A DNA stretch of 64,000 nt, taken from an uncultured Clostridia bacterium (GTDB lineage: Bacteria > Bacillota > Clostridia > Oscillospirales > Ruminococcaceae). The notes beneath the pieces were generated by a model. The model had not been told where the DNA came from. It saw nothing but the letters and a program-made list of their open reading frames with translations, and did not search any database. Positions 53,812 to 62,417 of the stretch are shown here, piece by piece (position 1 is the first letter of the stretch; every line of letters starts with the position of its first letter). A program made the position numbers and the translations under genes. The stretch covers positions 124,001 to 188,000 of the forward strand of contig CAMVNQ010000004.1 in NCBI GenBank assembly GCA_947168885.1, in the 5' to 3' direction.

Positions 53812-55596
53812 TCAATGGATATAATCAAATATCGTCTGTGACAGAACGGACGAGCCCATCTGAAGCGAGGCGTTATATACCGATTCAAGCACCTTCCAGC
53901 GGGTTATCTCGCTCGGAAGATCGGTACTTTCTATGTCGTTCTGCTTGCTCTTGAGGTTTATCATAACTTCCTCAAGTCTGTCTGTGTTGAATTCGATGAA
54001 CTTCGAGTTGGTACCGAGGTCGGCTATCGCGATAGAGAGGTTGCTCTGTGCCGCATATATAAGGTCGGCGTATCTCGCTACCATCTGCTGGTCGCCTTCC
54101 CTCAGGTACTTGGCCGAGTCAAGTACGAGCTGGATAAGGTTGTTGGAGTAACCCTGCTTCTCGTATATCTCGACTTCGTTCTCTGCGCCGTGGGCGTTGG
54201 TTATGGAGACCGACGCGCCTTCTACGGGATATTTTACTGCGCCGCCCGGAAGCACTACGGGTATGTTGTAATCGCCGAACTGACCGCCTATGCTTATACC
54301 CTTGTTGGTCTGTTTAACTGTGTCTTCCGCGGTATCGCCGGGATTTATGATGACCTGCTTGCCGTTGAGGTTTATTGCATAGGTCTTGGAGGGGTCGGTA
54401 CTTCCCGTTGTGAGAGCACCAACGTCAACGCCGCCGTCCGCAGTCGCGCCGACATCGCCGTAGTCGCCATAAGCCGATATTTCGGCATATTTCTTGTTGG
54501 CTCCCTGAACTTTACCGTTTGCATAAACGTCAAACTTACCCGCACCGTAAACGCGCTCAAGAGACTTGGTAAGCGAATCCATTGTCTGGTTGACCGTCTC
54601 GCCGCCCTTGAAGTCAACGTGTCTTGTGAGCCCGTTCATCTTGACTTCTATACTGTAATAGGTATCTTTTTCCATGCTTGCGAAGTCGATCGAACCGTCC
54701 GGGTTCATAGGGGTGTTTTTATAGGGATACCATTCGGGGTCATCTATATAGTTGAATTTACCATCCGTCGTCATTTCCGGACCGGTCATGAAGTTATCCT
54801 TTATTGCGTTGTTTATGTTGGTAAGGGTCTCTTCTTCGTTCGCGCCGCCGTTGAACGTCACCATAGCCGATCTTCCGCCCGCGGCCACATTCAGAGAGTA
54901 CTCCTTGCCGTTCTCTATACTGTTAAGATACAAGGTCACGCCCTGCTGCTGTACGCCGCAGCCGGTACATCTTGCGCCGTTGAAGGTTATCGGGAGTGCC
55001 GACTGGTCGTCAATACGGTCGATGTTTGTGTCGGTCGACATACCGATACCGATATCAAGATACGATTCGCCGCTGTACGGGAAATCGTCCGGGTTGCCTG
55101 ACGAGTTAACGGGAACGCCGTTATATGTAACATATTTATAGTTGCTGTCGCCTTCGATCTTGAACGCGACCGTGTCGTTGTTAAGTCCGCCGAACACCTT
55201 TCTGTCCGCTATGTCTATATTTAGGGACTGCACCATTTCTTCGGCATGGTTATCTATCTCAAGTGCAATTATATTGAGGTCGTCCTGGTTTCTTGTTCCG
55301 TGTGCGCCCTCAACGAGCTTTTCGTAAACCGTCTGGATAACGCCGGATACTGTCATAAGTGCAGACTCGGCGTTAGTATAGATCGAATCCGCCGTTTTCA
55401 GGTTGCCCTGATATGTATCTACCTCCGCCATAGACTTTCTGAGTCGGAGGGCTCTTGCCGCGTTTATCGGGTTCTCGCTCGCGCGGTCGAACTGGCGTCC
55501 GGAATATATTTTCTTTTCGGAATTGTACTTATCCGTGTAATTGGTCTCATATCTGCTGAGATAATTCCTTCGGATCGTATCTCCGGCTATTCTCAT
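53812..55596 (-). CDS. flgL: Hook-filament junction protein FlgL, enlarged
   Basis: The 594-residue protein starts MRIAGDTIRRNYLSRYETNY and has IYSGRQFDRASENPINAARALRLR, the FlgL/flagellin D0-D1 N-terminus. It ends QNDIESTDLPSEITRWKVLE...SQTIFDYIH, the matching C-terminal helix. The family is often ~300 residues; the extra ~290 residues form a surface-exposed central region rich in Gly, Asp and Asn with repeated GKxYxLNV-like strands. It lies 18 bases after flgK. Confidence 0.92.
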   Translation of the reverse strand: MRIAGDTIRRNYLSRYETNYTDKYNSEKKIYSGRQFDRASENPINAARALRLRKSMAEVDTYQGNLKTADSIYTNAESALMTVSGVIQTVYEKLVEGAHGTRNQDDLNIIALEIDNHAEEMVQSLNIDIADRKVFGGLNNDTVAFKIEGDSNYKYVTYNGVPVNSSGNPDDFPYSGESYLDIGIGMSTDTNIDRIDDQSALPITFNGARCTGCGVQQQGVTLYLNSIENGKEYSLNVAAGGRSAMVTFNGGANEEETLTNINNAIKDNFMTGPEMTTDGKFNYIDDPEWYPYKNTPMNPDGSIDFASMEKDTYYSIEVKMNGLTRHVDFKGGETVNQTMDSLTKSLERVYGAGKFDVYANGKVQGANKKYAEISAYGDYGDVGATADGGVDVGALTTGSTDPSKTYAINLNGKQVIINPGDTAEDTVKQTNKGISIGGQFGDYNIPVVLPGGAVKYPVEGASVSITNAHGAENEVEIYEKQGYSNNLIQLVLDSAKYLREGDQQMVARYADLIYAAQSNLSIAIADLGTNSKFIEFNTDRLEEVMINLKSKQNDIESTDLPSEITRWKVLESVYNASLQMGSSVLSQTIFDYIH

Positions 55597-55614
55597 GGGA
55601 TTACCCTCCTTACA

Positions 55615-57243
55615 TTACAGACCGACTCTTCCGGTATTGTTGATAAGCCGGTCGAGCGCGTCATCAAGCGCGGTCATGAGTCTTGCGCTCGCGTTATACC
55701 AGTTCTGGTATGTAAGCATATTGATGCCTTCTTCGGTCTCCGAAACGCCGGAAACCTCGTCGCGCGCATCGAGAAGCGCGTTCGATGTCGCATAAGCGGC
55801 TTCGTGTCTGCTCTCATTGAACTCTATGTTCTGACCGATACGGTTGCTTATAAAGAGAAGATAGTCGTAGATCGTGCCTTCATAGTCTCCTCTGCCGCCG
55901 AAATCAAGAGATTTATTGTTGAGCTTCTCTATGATCTGGTTCACATGGTTGCCGTCGAGAGACATCGTCCAGATACCGGTTTCCTTGTTCTGGACCTCGC
56001 CGATCATTGTGGCCTTGTTCATCCATGTTTCGGCTATGCGGATATTCTTGATGGACATATCGAGCTCTTCGTACTCTGCCTCGCGGTCGCCGTACTGGTC
56101 GATGCGCTCATACTCGTTTGTCACGAAGAGGAGTCTGTCTGCATCTATTACCTTGCCTTTATCGTCAACCGCGCCGTTCATGTAGTTCATGAAATTGCCG
56201 AACGTATGTGCGAATGAACTCATCGCGGACTCATAATACGGGATACCGTAGGAGTCGTTCTGATAACCGGTCGCATAAACGCCGTTGCCGTTGAGTATAT
56301 CAACGTAAGCTTTGAGCTCGCCGCTGCGGAAATTCGCTTCGTCACCGGATGTCCAGCGCAGCACAGCCGCGTCGTAAGCCGCATAATCGCGGAAAAGCTC
56401 GGACGAGAACTCGCCGTCGGTCTTTGTGCTCTTTTTCATATAGAGCTGTTCATACTTTTCGCCGTTTATTATCTCGACGCCGTCCATAAGGACTCTTACC
56501 GAACCGTCGGCGTTGTCATGCACTTCGATGCATCCTTTGTAGGAAAGCTCGTCGAGGAGAAGGTTTCTCTCGTCAAGAAGCTCGTTCGGGCCGTAGGAAC
56601 CGGTAACAGACTCACGGTCGCCGTACTTTCCGGTCGCCATGGCGGTATATTCCTTGACTATCGCCTTGTTATAGTTCACGATGCGCTCGATGATGTTGTT
56701 GGTGTCTTCTATCGACGCATCAAGCGCTTCGAGGTTTGTTTCCTTAAGATTTTCAAGATCCGCATAGTAGGTATGGAGCAGGTTGGTCATATTGTACGCC
56801 TGATTTCGCACGATACTCGCAAGCTCTTCGCTGTCGGGTCTCTCCGCATAGTTGGAGAGCGCGTTCTTGAATGTATCTATACTTAACGTAAGTCCGTCGG
56901 TCGTGATGTTGTCGAGAACCGTCTCAACTTCCTTGAGGGTATCGGCTCTTGTGCTGAATTCTGCGACCGCGGGTGTGGAATCACGATATCTCTTATCTAT
57001 ATAAGGGTCGCGCACCTGATCGACGCCTATGCCTATAGCACCCTGTCCTGCGAGAGACATTCTCGACGACTTGGTCTGCCAGTAGGCAAATTCGTTGAAA
57101 TAGCTCGCGCCTATATCGACTTTCTGCCTTGTGTAGCCCTCTACCTTTGAGTTTGAGAGGTTGCTTCCGGTTATGTCGAGAGATTTCTGCGCGAGCTGTA
57201 TGGTACGCTTGGACACTTCAAGTCCCATAAACGATGGACGCAT
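55615..57243 (-). CDS. flgK: Hook-filament junction protein FlgK
   Basis: The 542-residue protein has the N-terminal D0 motif FMGLEVSKRTIQLAQKSLDI then TGSNLSNSKVEGYTRQ, QGAIGIGVDQVRDPYIDKRYR, and ends with ALDDALDRLINNTGRVGL, the classical FlgK C-terminus. FlgK is the first hook-filament junction protein. The order flgM-flgN-flgK-flgL matches other Firmicutes. AAGGAAGGATTG precedes the ATG. Confidence 0.95.
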   Translation of the reverse strand: MRPSFMGLEVSKRTIQLAQKSLDITGSNLSNSKVEGYTRQKVDIGASYFNEFAYWQTKSSRMSLAGQGAIGIGVDQVRDPYIDKRYRDSTPAVAEFSTRADTLKEVETVLDNITTDGLTLSIDTFKNALSNYAERPDSEELASIVRNQAYNMTNLLHTYYADLENLKETNLEALDASIEDTNNIIERIVNYNKAIVKEYTAMATGKYGDRESVTGSYGPNELLDERNLLLDELSYKGCIEVHDNADGSVRVLMDGVEIINGEKYEQLYMKKSTKTDGEFSSELFRDYAAYDAAVLRWTSGDEANFRSGELKAYVDILNGNGVYATGYQNDSYGIPYYESAMSSFAHTFGNFMNYMNGAVDDKGKVIDADRLLFVTNEYERIDQYGDREAEYEELDMSIKNIRIAETWMNKATMIGEVQNKETGIWTMSLDGNHVNQIIEKLNNKSLDFGGRGDYEGTIYDYLLFISNRIGQNIEFNESRHEAAYATSNALLDARDEVSGVSETEEGINMLTYQNWYNASARLMTALDDALDRLINNTGRVGL

Positions 57244-57326
57244 AGTTTATCAATCCTTCCTTATAATGAAGTTTCCGTATAGCTTGTGCATCCCTGCGCT
57301 GTCAAAAACTTCCGAATGCGGGTTTT

Positions 57327-57803
57327 TCAGACTTCTCCGAAAAATCCGCCCGATGTATTGTGCTTGGTGACTTTAACGCCCTTGCCGGTATAGGTGGACG
57401 CTGTCGAATGTGTGCGATTTATGAGTTTTTCCTGGACGGAGAGCTTTCTTTCGATTATCTCGATGATGTCGGCGTTGGTCTCCTTGATGAACTCAACGTG
57501 CTTCTCCATAGCGGAACATTCGAGCGTGAGCTTGTTCTTAAGCTCTTCGGGGCATTCCTCAACAAGCGTTTTTGCCTTTTTTCCGGCGATACCGAGTTTA
57601 CGGAAGAGTGCGAGCCTTTTTGCTTCAAGATCATTGCCTTCCATGATGAACTTCTGCTCGACCGTAAGAGAATCAAGCAGCCATGTAAGCTCATCGGCGA
57701 TGACCTTTGCCCGCTTTTCGGAAACAAACGCGGACAACGCCTCGAAGTGCTTATTATATTTTTCCATGAAGGCTATTACCTGCTTTGCCACGTCTGTTGT
57801 CAT
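57327..57803 (-). CDS. flgN: FlgN-like export chaperone
   Basis: The 158-residue helical protein starts at 57803, 8 bases after AAAAGGAGG; the frame continues to 57845 without a better site. The helices include QVIAFMEKYNKHFEALSAF and MEKHVEFIKETNADIIEIIE, and the C-terminal end reads GKGVKVTKHNTSGGFFGEV. FlgN holds FlgK and FlgL for export. Sequence is weakly conserved in this family; the position between flgM and flgK supports the call. Confidence 0.82.
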   Translation of the reverse strand: MTTDVAKQVIAFMEKYNKHFEALSAFVSEKRAKVIADELTWLLDSLTVEQKFIMEGNDLEAKRLALFRKLGIAGKKAKTLVEECPEELKNKLTLECSAMEKHVEFIKETNADIIEIIERKLSVQEKLINRTHSTASTYTGKGVKVTKHNTSGGFFGEV

Positions 57804-57851
57804 TTCCGATTCCTCCTTTTCAAAACCGTTATACGCGATAAGCACAGCCGT

Positions 57852-58130
57852 TTATGCGATTATTGCTGCGGCGACTGCATCTGCGGATACGGGACAGTTA
57901 TCGCCGGCATACTTTTCGGCAAGAGCTGCTAAACGCTCTTCACTTGCGGGGGCATTGGCACGCGCTGCTGCGTTTGCCTGAGCTGCTGCAAGGGAGCGCC
58001 CGAAATTAAATTCCACCTTATCGGTATTCGCCTCGCTCTTTGCGGAAGAAGAGGACTTCTTTGCGGAAGCGGGCTTGCTGAGCTTCTTGTAAGCACTTAT
58101 GGGATTAAGGTGCAGATTGTTTATCTCCAT
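57852..58130 (-). CDS. flgM: Anti-sigma-28 factor FlgM
   Basis: The 92-residue protein starts MEINNLHLNPISAYKKLS and has the DKVEFNFGRSLAAAQ block, then AALAEKYAGDNCPVSADAVAAAII, which matches the FlgM C-terminal sigma-binding region (KVxLS and YxVDxxxVAxxI). FlgM holds sigma-28 until the hook is done, then is exported. It is the first gene of the flagellar operon, under a sigma-28 promoter, so it is autoregulated. AAAAGGAG precedes the ATG. Confidence 0.87.
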   Translation of the reverse strand: MEINNLHLNPISAYKKLSKPASAKKSSSSAKSEANTDKVEFNFGRSLAAAQANAAARANAPASEERLAALAEKYAGDNCPVSADAVAAAIIA

Positions 58131-58187
58131 GTATCATCAACTCCTTTTGTATTGCAGTTAAATCACAGATACTACATTACACTTATA

Positions 58188-58214
58188 ATATCGTCGATTT
58201 CCTCAAAAACTTTA
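58188..58214 (-). promoter_or_regulatory. Sigma-28 (SigD) promoter of the flgM operon
   Basis: On the minus strand this has TAAA (58214-58211), a 15-base spacer and GACGATAT (58195-58188), one mismatch from the Bacillus SigD consensus TAAA-N15-GCCGATAT. It lies ~58 bases before the flgM ATG. Confidence 0.85.
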
Positions 58215-58283
58215 GTTTCAGCGCACCGTTTTGCAAAAATTTGTGGATTTTGTGATAAATTCGGCAAAACAAGCGCCTTTTTG

Positions 58284-58312
58284 TTTACATTTTTGTAGGA
58301 ATGTGATATAAT
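58284..58312 (+). promoter_or_regulatory. Promoter upstream of the Thr-rich lipoprotein
   Basis: TTTACA (58284-58289), a 17-base spacer and TATAAT (58307-58312). It points away from the flgM operon and would give a ~247-base leader before the gene at 58566. Confidence 0.7.
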
Positions 58313-58318
58313 TGCAGA

Positions 58319-58565
58319 CGTAAACGAAACCTTACGGCCGTTTTCGCGTCTTTATTACTGAGGCGCGAACGTCTGTGCGGAGATGTGATATACTTTATTA
58401 TATCATAATACACATTTTTCTGCATCAGAATTTCGCAATTTTGTGAAATTCGCCCACGAATTTCGTATATACTCACAAATCCCTTTAGCTGTCATATCCC
58501 GCCTTCAGGAACTTTTGTTGAGTTTTACGGAATCACGGACATCATAAACAAAGGAGAAGATCATA
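58319..58565 (+). other. Long structured 5' leader
   Basis: The leader has three visible hairpins: CGTTTTCGCG / CGCGAACG (58339-58371), TGATATA / TATATCA (58386-58405) and GAATTTCGCAA / TTGTGAAATTC (58428-58451, with a G-U pair). It ends with AAAGGAGAAG before the ATG. The element ATGTGATATA occurs at 58301 and again at 58383. I recognise no riboswitch class. Confidence 0.5.
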
Positions 58566-59558
58566 ATGAAGAATAAGAAGAACCTTGCCGCAGCCCTCGC
58601 GGCTGTACTCATTCTCGCGGGCTGCTCGAACGGAAACAAGCCGGCAGAAACAACGACTGCCGCTCCGGCGACAGCTACAACGACCGCTGCGCCCGAGACT
58701 ACGACTACGGAAGCGGCAACTGCTGCCCCCGAAACCACGACAGAGGCACAGACCGTGGACAATTCAGGCAAAAAAACGATATACAGCACCTTCGACGGTC
58801 AGGAATTCTACCGCGAAGACTGCGAGGTCAACGAGTGGAATCAGCTCTCTGTTCCTTACGCTTATGCACGCCTTTCGACAGGTATGTACTTTGACAGCGA
58901 GAAAAACCCCGATCTGTTCACTCCCGACGAGTTCAGCTACACCGGCGAACGGGCACAGACAGGTTCGCTCGTGCGCCTTGAAAAAGGCTCACAGGTAGGC
59001 AGTCTTACCGTGTCCTCGGCTTCAACTATGATAGCGGCTCCGTGGGATGAAGCCGTCGGCGACATCAATCCCGAAGCGGACAGCGGGTTCGAGTTAGCGA
59101 CGGAGGATGTGGCATTCACGGGAGATATCACACTCACCGGTATGGCGCGTCTTTACTATGATGAGTTCTACACCGTCGCATCAGGTGACATCGTGTTCGT
59201 TCCCGACAACTGCTATGCAGGGCTTCCGCTCATGATCGACCTTTCGACCGCAGATCAGAACAACGGAACACTCAACTTCGACGAGAAAGGCGGCACAGAG
59301 GAGAACGGCGGTTACTGGGACCCTACATACGGCGGCGGACTTTGTGTATATTCCGACGCTCCGATATTCCGTCTCGGAAACCTTACCGAAAATTACAGCG
59401 ACCGTCCGGAGATCTTTGAGTTCTTTGACGGAGGAAACGCTAACTGCACCAAGAAAGTCGAAATTACGCTTACCGACGTTACGCTCGGCTGGAACAACAA
59501 CTTCGGCGCGTCGTTCTCGTGCATGGCAAAGATAAAGGATATAAAAGCAATAAACTGA
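58566..59558 (+). CDS. Thr-rich linker lipoprotein of unknown function
   Basis: The 330-residue protein has a lipoprotein signal peptide with the lipobox LAGC (C20), a ~40-residue Thr/Ala/Pro/Glu linker, and a ~260-residue extracellular domain rich in Asp, Tyr and Thr with several repeated short strands (DITLTGMARL; VEITLTDVTLGW). I recognise no catalytic motif. It has its own promoter, a long leader and a terminator, so it is a single-gene unit. The domain is likely an all-beta ligand-binding or adhesive module, but that is inference. Confidence 0.7.
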   Translation: MKNKKNLAAALAAVLILAGCSNGNKPAETTTAAPATATTTAAPETTTTEAATAAPETTTEAQTVDNSGKKTIYSTFDGQEFYREDCEVNEWNQLSVPYAYARLSTGMYFDSEKNPDLFTPDEFSYTGERAQTGSLVRLEKGSQVGSLTVSSASTMIAAPWDEAVGDINPEADSGFELATEDVAFTGDITLTGMARLYYDEFYTVASGDIVFVPDNCYAGLPLMIDLSTADQNNGTLNFDEKGGTEENGGYWDPTYGGGLCVYSDAPIFRLGNLTENYSDRPEIFEFFDGGNANCTKKVEITLTDVTLGWNNNFGASFSCMAKIKDIKAIN

Positions 59559-59565
59559 TATATTG

Positions 59566-59602
59566 CCCTGCACGGCAGGAAAACTTCTGTGCAGGGTTTT
59601 TT
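59566..59602 (+). terminator. Terminator of the lipoprotein gene
   Basis: CCCTGCAC (59566-59573) pairs with GTGCAGGG (59589-59596), followed by TTTTTT. It begins 7 bases after the stop codon. Confidence 0.88.
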
Positions 59603-59695
59603 CACATTTTCTGTAACCTTTCGCTATGACGCAAAGTGTTATATATGAGATCGGAAATATTGAGGGCAGAACAGCCCGTTTGAGAGGACATAAAA

Positions 59696-60211
59696 ATGAC
59701 GGAACTTTCCTTGCGTACGAGGGAAAGCTTTGACGCCGTTATGCGAAAATATGCGGATATGGTGTACCGCCTCGCTTATTCGAGAGTAGGGAACACTTTT
59801 GACGCGGACGATATTTTGCAGGAGGTGTTCCTGCGCTACATAAGGGCTGATAAGACTTACAACGACGAAGAGCACCGCAAGTCGTGGCTTATTCGTATCA
59901 CCATAAACTGCACACGTTCTTTCGCGTCGTCGGCGTGGAACCGCCATAAGGATTCTGCCGAGCCGGACCCGAACGAAGGCGCTGAAGATCCCGCGCTCGC
60001 CGCGTCGGAAACAAAGTCCGACGTTATGAACGCACTTCTGACGCTTCCCGAAAAATACCGGACAGTGATCTACCTGTTCTATTACGAGGATATGAGCGTC
60101 GCAGAGATCGCCCGATCTGTCGGTATAAGCGAATCGAATGTAAAAACGCGGCTGTCGCGCGGACGCGATATGCTGAAAGAAAAGCTGGAAGGAGGTTTTA
60201 TTGATGTTTAA
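59696..60211 (+). CDS. ECF-type RNA polymerase sigma factor
   Basis: The 171-residue sigma factor has region 2 (AVMRKYADMVYRLAYSRVG, DADDILQEVFLRYI) and region 4 (LLTLPEKYRTVIYLFYYEDM, AEIARSVGISESNVKTRLSRGR). Length and layout are typical of the ECF group. Upstream, a TGTAACC element at about 59616 resembles an ECF -35 box, which would fit autoregulation, but I see no firm -10. GAGAGGACA precedes the ATG. Its last 8 bases overlap the anti-sigma gene, as usual for sigma/anti-sigma pairs. Confidence 0.93.
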   Translation: MTELSLRTRESFDAVMRKYADMVYRLAYSRVGNTFDADDILQEVFLRYIRADKTYNDEEHRKSWLIRITINCTRSFASSAWNRHKDSAEPDPNEGAEDPALAASETKSDVMNALLTLPEKYRTVIYLFYYEDMSVAEIARSVGISESNVKTRLSRGRDMLKEKLEGGFIDV

Positions 60212-61409
60212 AGAACAGTTACACAAGTCTTTTGACGCAATATCTCCGTCTCCGGAGCTTCTCGACCGCATTTCCGCGATGATGAGCGAGGAAGCCGCCC
60301 GCCCGAAGCCGTCCATAAAAATGAACGCGGTAAAGTATGGCGGTATTGCCGCTGCACTCGCTCTCGCGGCAGGCGGAACGGTCTTTGTGCTCAACAACGC
60401 AAACAACGGTATCGCAACCACAGACACAGCTTCAAAAGCCATAGCGGCGGAGACTGTAGGTGCTGCCGCGGCGAACAATTACGATGGTATCACAGAAGCG
60501 GCTCCCTTAGCTTACGGCGCGGAAACGATCGCCGGCGCAGCAGTCGCAAACGAAGAAAATGCTGAAACGTACGGCGTTTACGGCATCGAAGATGATAACG
60601 CGGCATTCATGGCAGAAAGCGCGGAGGACGGGACAGTACAGGAAAAATCCGACAGCGAGGATCTTCTGAAAACAAATGAGGCTGCCGCAACCGAAATGAT
60701 AACCATGGCGGCGACAACAACAACCACAGCTGCCACCACAACGGCAGCTTCCACAACAGCGGCACCCGCAGCCGGAGACATCGACGCGGGCGCGGCAATG
60801 AACAATGACGACTACGACCTGAACGAGGAATGCGCCGATGAAGCACCTGTGCGCGACGAAGAATCGGCAGCTCAGATTTACGACGACGCGGCATATATCT
60901 CGAACTCCGTTCCGGACAATGCCGCGGAGGAAGCAAACGGCGATTCCGCTCCGGCAGGGGACGAGTTTGAGCTCACCGACAAAAAACTCGTTCTTGACGG
61001 AAAACTTTGCTGGATAGTCTCGCTTACTCCGCTGGATTCGATAGTTTGGGACGGCAACAGATACATTTCGCTTAACAGCGGAAAAGAACCCGGATATACA
61101 CGCCTTATCTCCAAAGAAAACCTTGTCGGGATCGTGAAGCGCGTTGACGGAGAGCCTCAGAATGAGCTTGAGACCGACTTTTTCCTTGACTCAGAGCTGT
61201 ACCGCGGCGACGGACTTATATTCCTTACCGCAAAACCGACAGAGAGTCTTCTCCGGGATGAGCTGAATAAGCCTGAACTGCCGAAGATAGACGGAATAGA
61301 CAGCTTTACGACCGATAATGTGCTGCTCGTATATGCGGTATTTCAGGACAGTGATTATCCCGATCATAACTTTATCGGCTCACCGGAATTCAACAGATAC
61401 ATTTCCTGA
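60204..61409 (+). CDS. Membrane anti-sigma factor candidate
   Basis: The 401-residue protein starts at 60204, 8 bases after GGAAGGAGG, overlapping the sigma gene. The cytoplasmic N-terminus (1-43; FDAISPSPELLDRISAMM) is followed by one transmembrane helix (about 47-66) and a very long Ala/Thr/Glu/Asp-rich linker (~70-255). A C-terminal extracellular domain of ~145 residues (from DKKLVLDGKLCWIV) completes it. No HxxxCxxC zinc motif is present, so it is not a classical ZAS anti-sigma. Single-pass topology and overlap with the sigma gene support its role as sensor and anti-sigma. Confidence 0.8.
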   Translation: MFKEQLHKSFDAISPSPELLDRISAMMSEEAARPKPSIKMNAVKYGGIAAALALAAGGTVFVLNNANNGIATTDTASKAIAAETVGAAAANNYDGITEAAPLAYGAETIAGAAVANEENAETYGVYGIEDDNAAFMAESAEDGTVQEKSDSEDLLKTNEAAATEMITMAATTTTTAATTTAASTTAAPAAGDIDAGAAMNNDDYDLNEECADEAPVRDEESAAQIYDDAAYISNSVPDNAAEEANGDSAPAGDEFELTDKKLVLDGKLCWIVSLTPLDSIVWDGNRYISLNSGKEPGYTRLISKENLVGIVKRVDGEPQNELETDFFLDSELYRGDGLIFLTAKPTESLLRDELNKPELPKIDGIDSFTTDNVLLVYAVFQDSDYPDHNFIGSPEFNRYIS

Positions 61410-61421
61410 CATATATAAATA

Positions 61422-61444
61422 CCCCGCAGATATACTCTGCGGGG
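61422..61444. terminator. Bidirectional terminator
   Basis: CCCCGCAGA (61422-61430) pairs with TCTGCGGGG (61436-61444), then ATTGTTGT on the plus strand and TATTTATAT on the minus strand. It lies between the anti-sigma gene and the convergent FN3 gene. Confidence 0.75.
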
Positions 61445-61466
61445 ATTGTTGTATTGCCGCTGTCTG

Positions 61467-62366
61467 TCAGCCGAGGAGAGTCGATAAGTCAGGCATCTGG
61501 AAATCTTTCATGCTCTTGCTGCCCTTCTTCATCTCGTCGGGAACGTACTTGTAGCTGAGAGCGTAGTAAACGCCGAACGAACCTGCCGGTGCATCGGTAC
61601 CCATAAGTGTGTAGATGTCCTCGGTCTTTTCGTTCATCCACATATACAGATCCATGCCCATAATGTTCATGTCCATAACGGGCTTGCCCATAGCACTCTT
61701 CATTTTCTTCGCAGCGTTCGCGAAGGTCATGAACTTGCTGTCAAATGCAGTCATTCCTGCGAAATACTTTCCGTTCTTGTCTTCAAGAATATATACAGTA
61801 ACTTCCTTGCCGTTTATCTTCATTTTTCCTACGTAAACGCCTACGGTAACGCCCTGCTCGGTAGCCTTTCCGTACTGATAGTTCTTAAGACCAAGCGTTT
61901 CTACCGCTTTCTTTCCGGTGGTTCCGAAAGCGGGGAAGTTGATGAAAGCGCCCGAAGTCTTTGTCGTTGTGGTCGCGCCCGTCACCTTAGCCTTTACGGG
62001 AGACGATTTTGTCTGCGCTTTGAGCTTGCTGCCGGACTTTACGATCGCCGCCACACGGAAATTGTATGTTCCCTTTGCAAGGTTCTTTACGCTTGTGGAT
62101 GTGCCCGAAACGTTCTTGAGTGTTTCGTACTCTCCGGACTCGCTGTCGAACTTATAGACTCTGTAAGCGTCTGCGCCCTTTACTGCGTTCCATGTAAGCT
62201 TTACTGTCGTTCCGCTGACAGTCGCCTTGAGACCTGTCGGAGCAGCGAGCTTTGAAGCCGCTTCTGCCTCAACGACGAACGGGGAAGAAACACCGGGTAT
62301 TACGGAAATGCCCGATACTGCCATTACGCCCGCAAGGAGCGCGCCGAGAATTTTTGTTTTTTTCAT
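61467..62366 (-). CDS. Secreted single-FN3 protein, paralogue of the next gene
   Basis: The 299-residue protein starts at 62366 (MKKTKILGALLAGVMAVSGI) after AGGAGGGT, with a signal peptide of ~37 residues. One FN3 domain (about 38-128: APTGLKATVSGTTVKLTWNA, GADAYRVYKF, TYNFRVAAI) is followed by a Thr-rich spacer. The C-terminal domain (~145-299) opens FPAFGTTGKKAVETLGLKNY. This matches the C-terminal part of the neighbouring protein (FPEYGLTGAEAIKYMGVSSY), so the two genes are a diverged tandem duplication. Function unknown; probably surface-associated. Confidence 0.75.
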   Translation of the reverse strand: MKKTKILGALLAGVMAVSGISVIPGVSSPFVVEAEAASKLAAPTGLKATVSGTTVKLTWNAVKGADAYRVYKFDSESGEYETLKNVSGTSTSVKNLAKGTYNFRVAAIVKSGSKLKAQTKSSPVKAKVTGATTTTKTSGAFINFPAFGTTGKKAVETLGLKNYQYGKATEQGVTVGVYVGKMKINGKEVTVYILEDKNGKYFAGMTAFDSKFMTFANAAKKMKSAMGKPVMDMNIMGMDLYMWMNEKTEDIYTLMGTDAPAGSFGVYYALSYKYVPDEMKKGSKSMKDFQMPDLSTLLG

Positions 62367-62417
62367 GGTATTACCCTCCTGTATTCCGGTGCCGAAGCAC
62401 ATTGATTGACTGTATAT

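Noticed and set aside
54190-55101. 303-codon frame opposite flgL
   Set aside because: Shadow of flgL created by codon bias.
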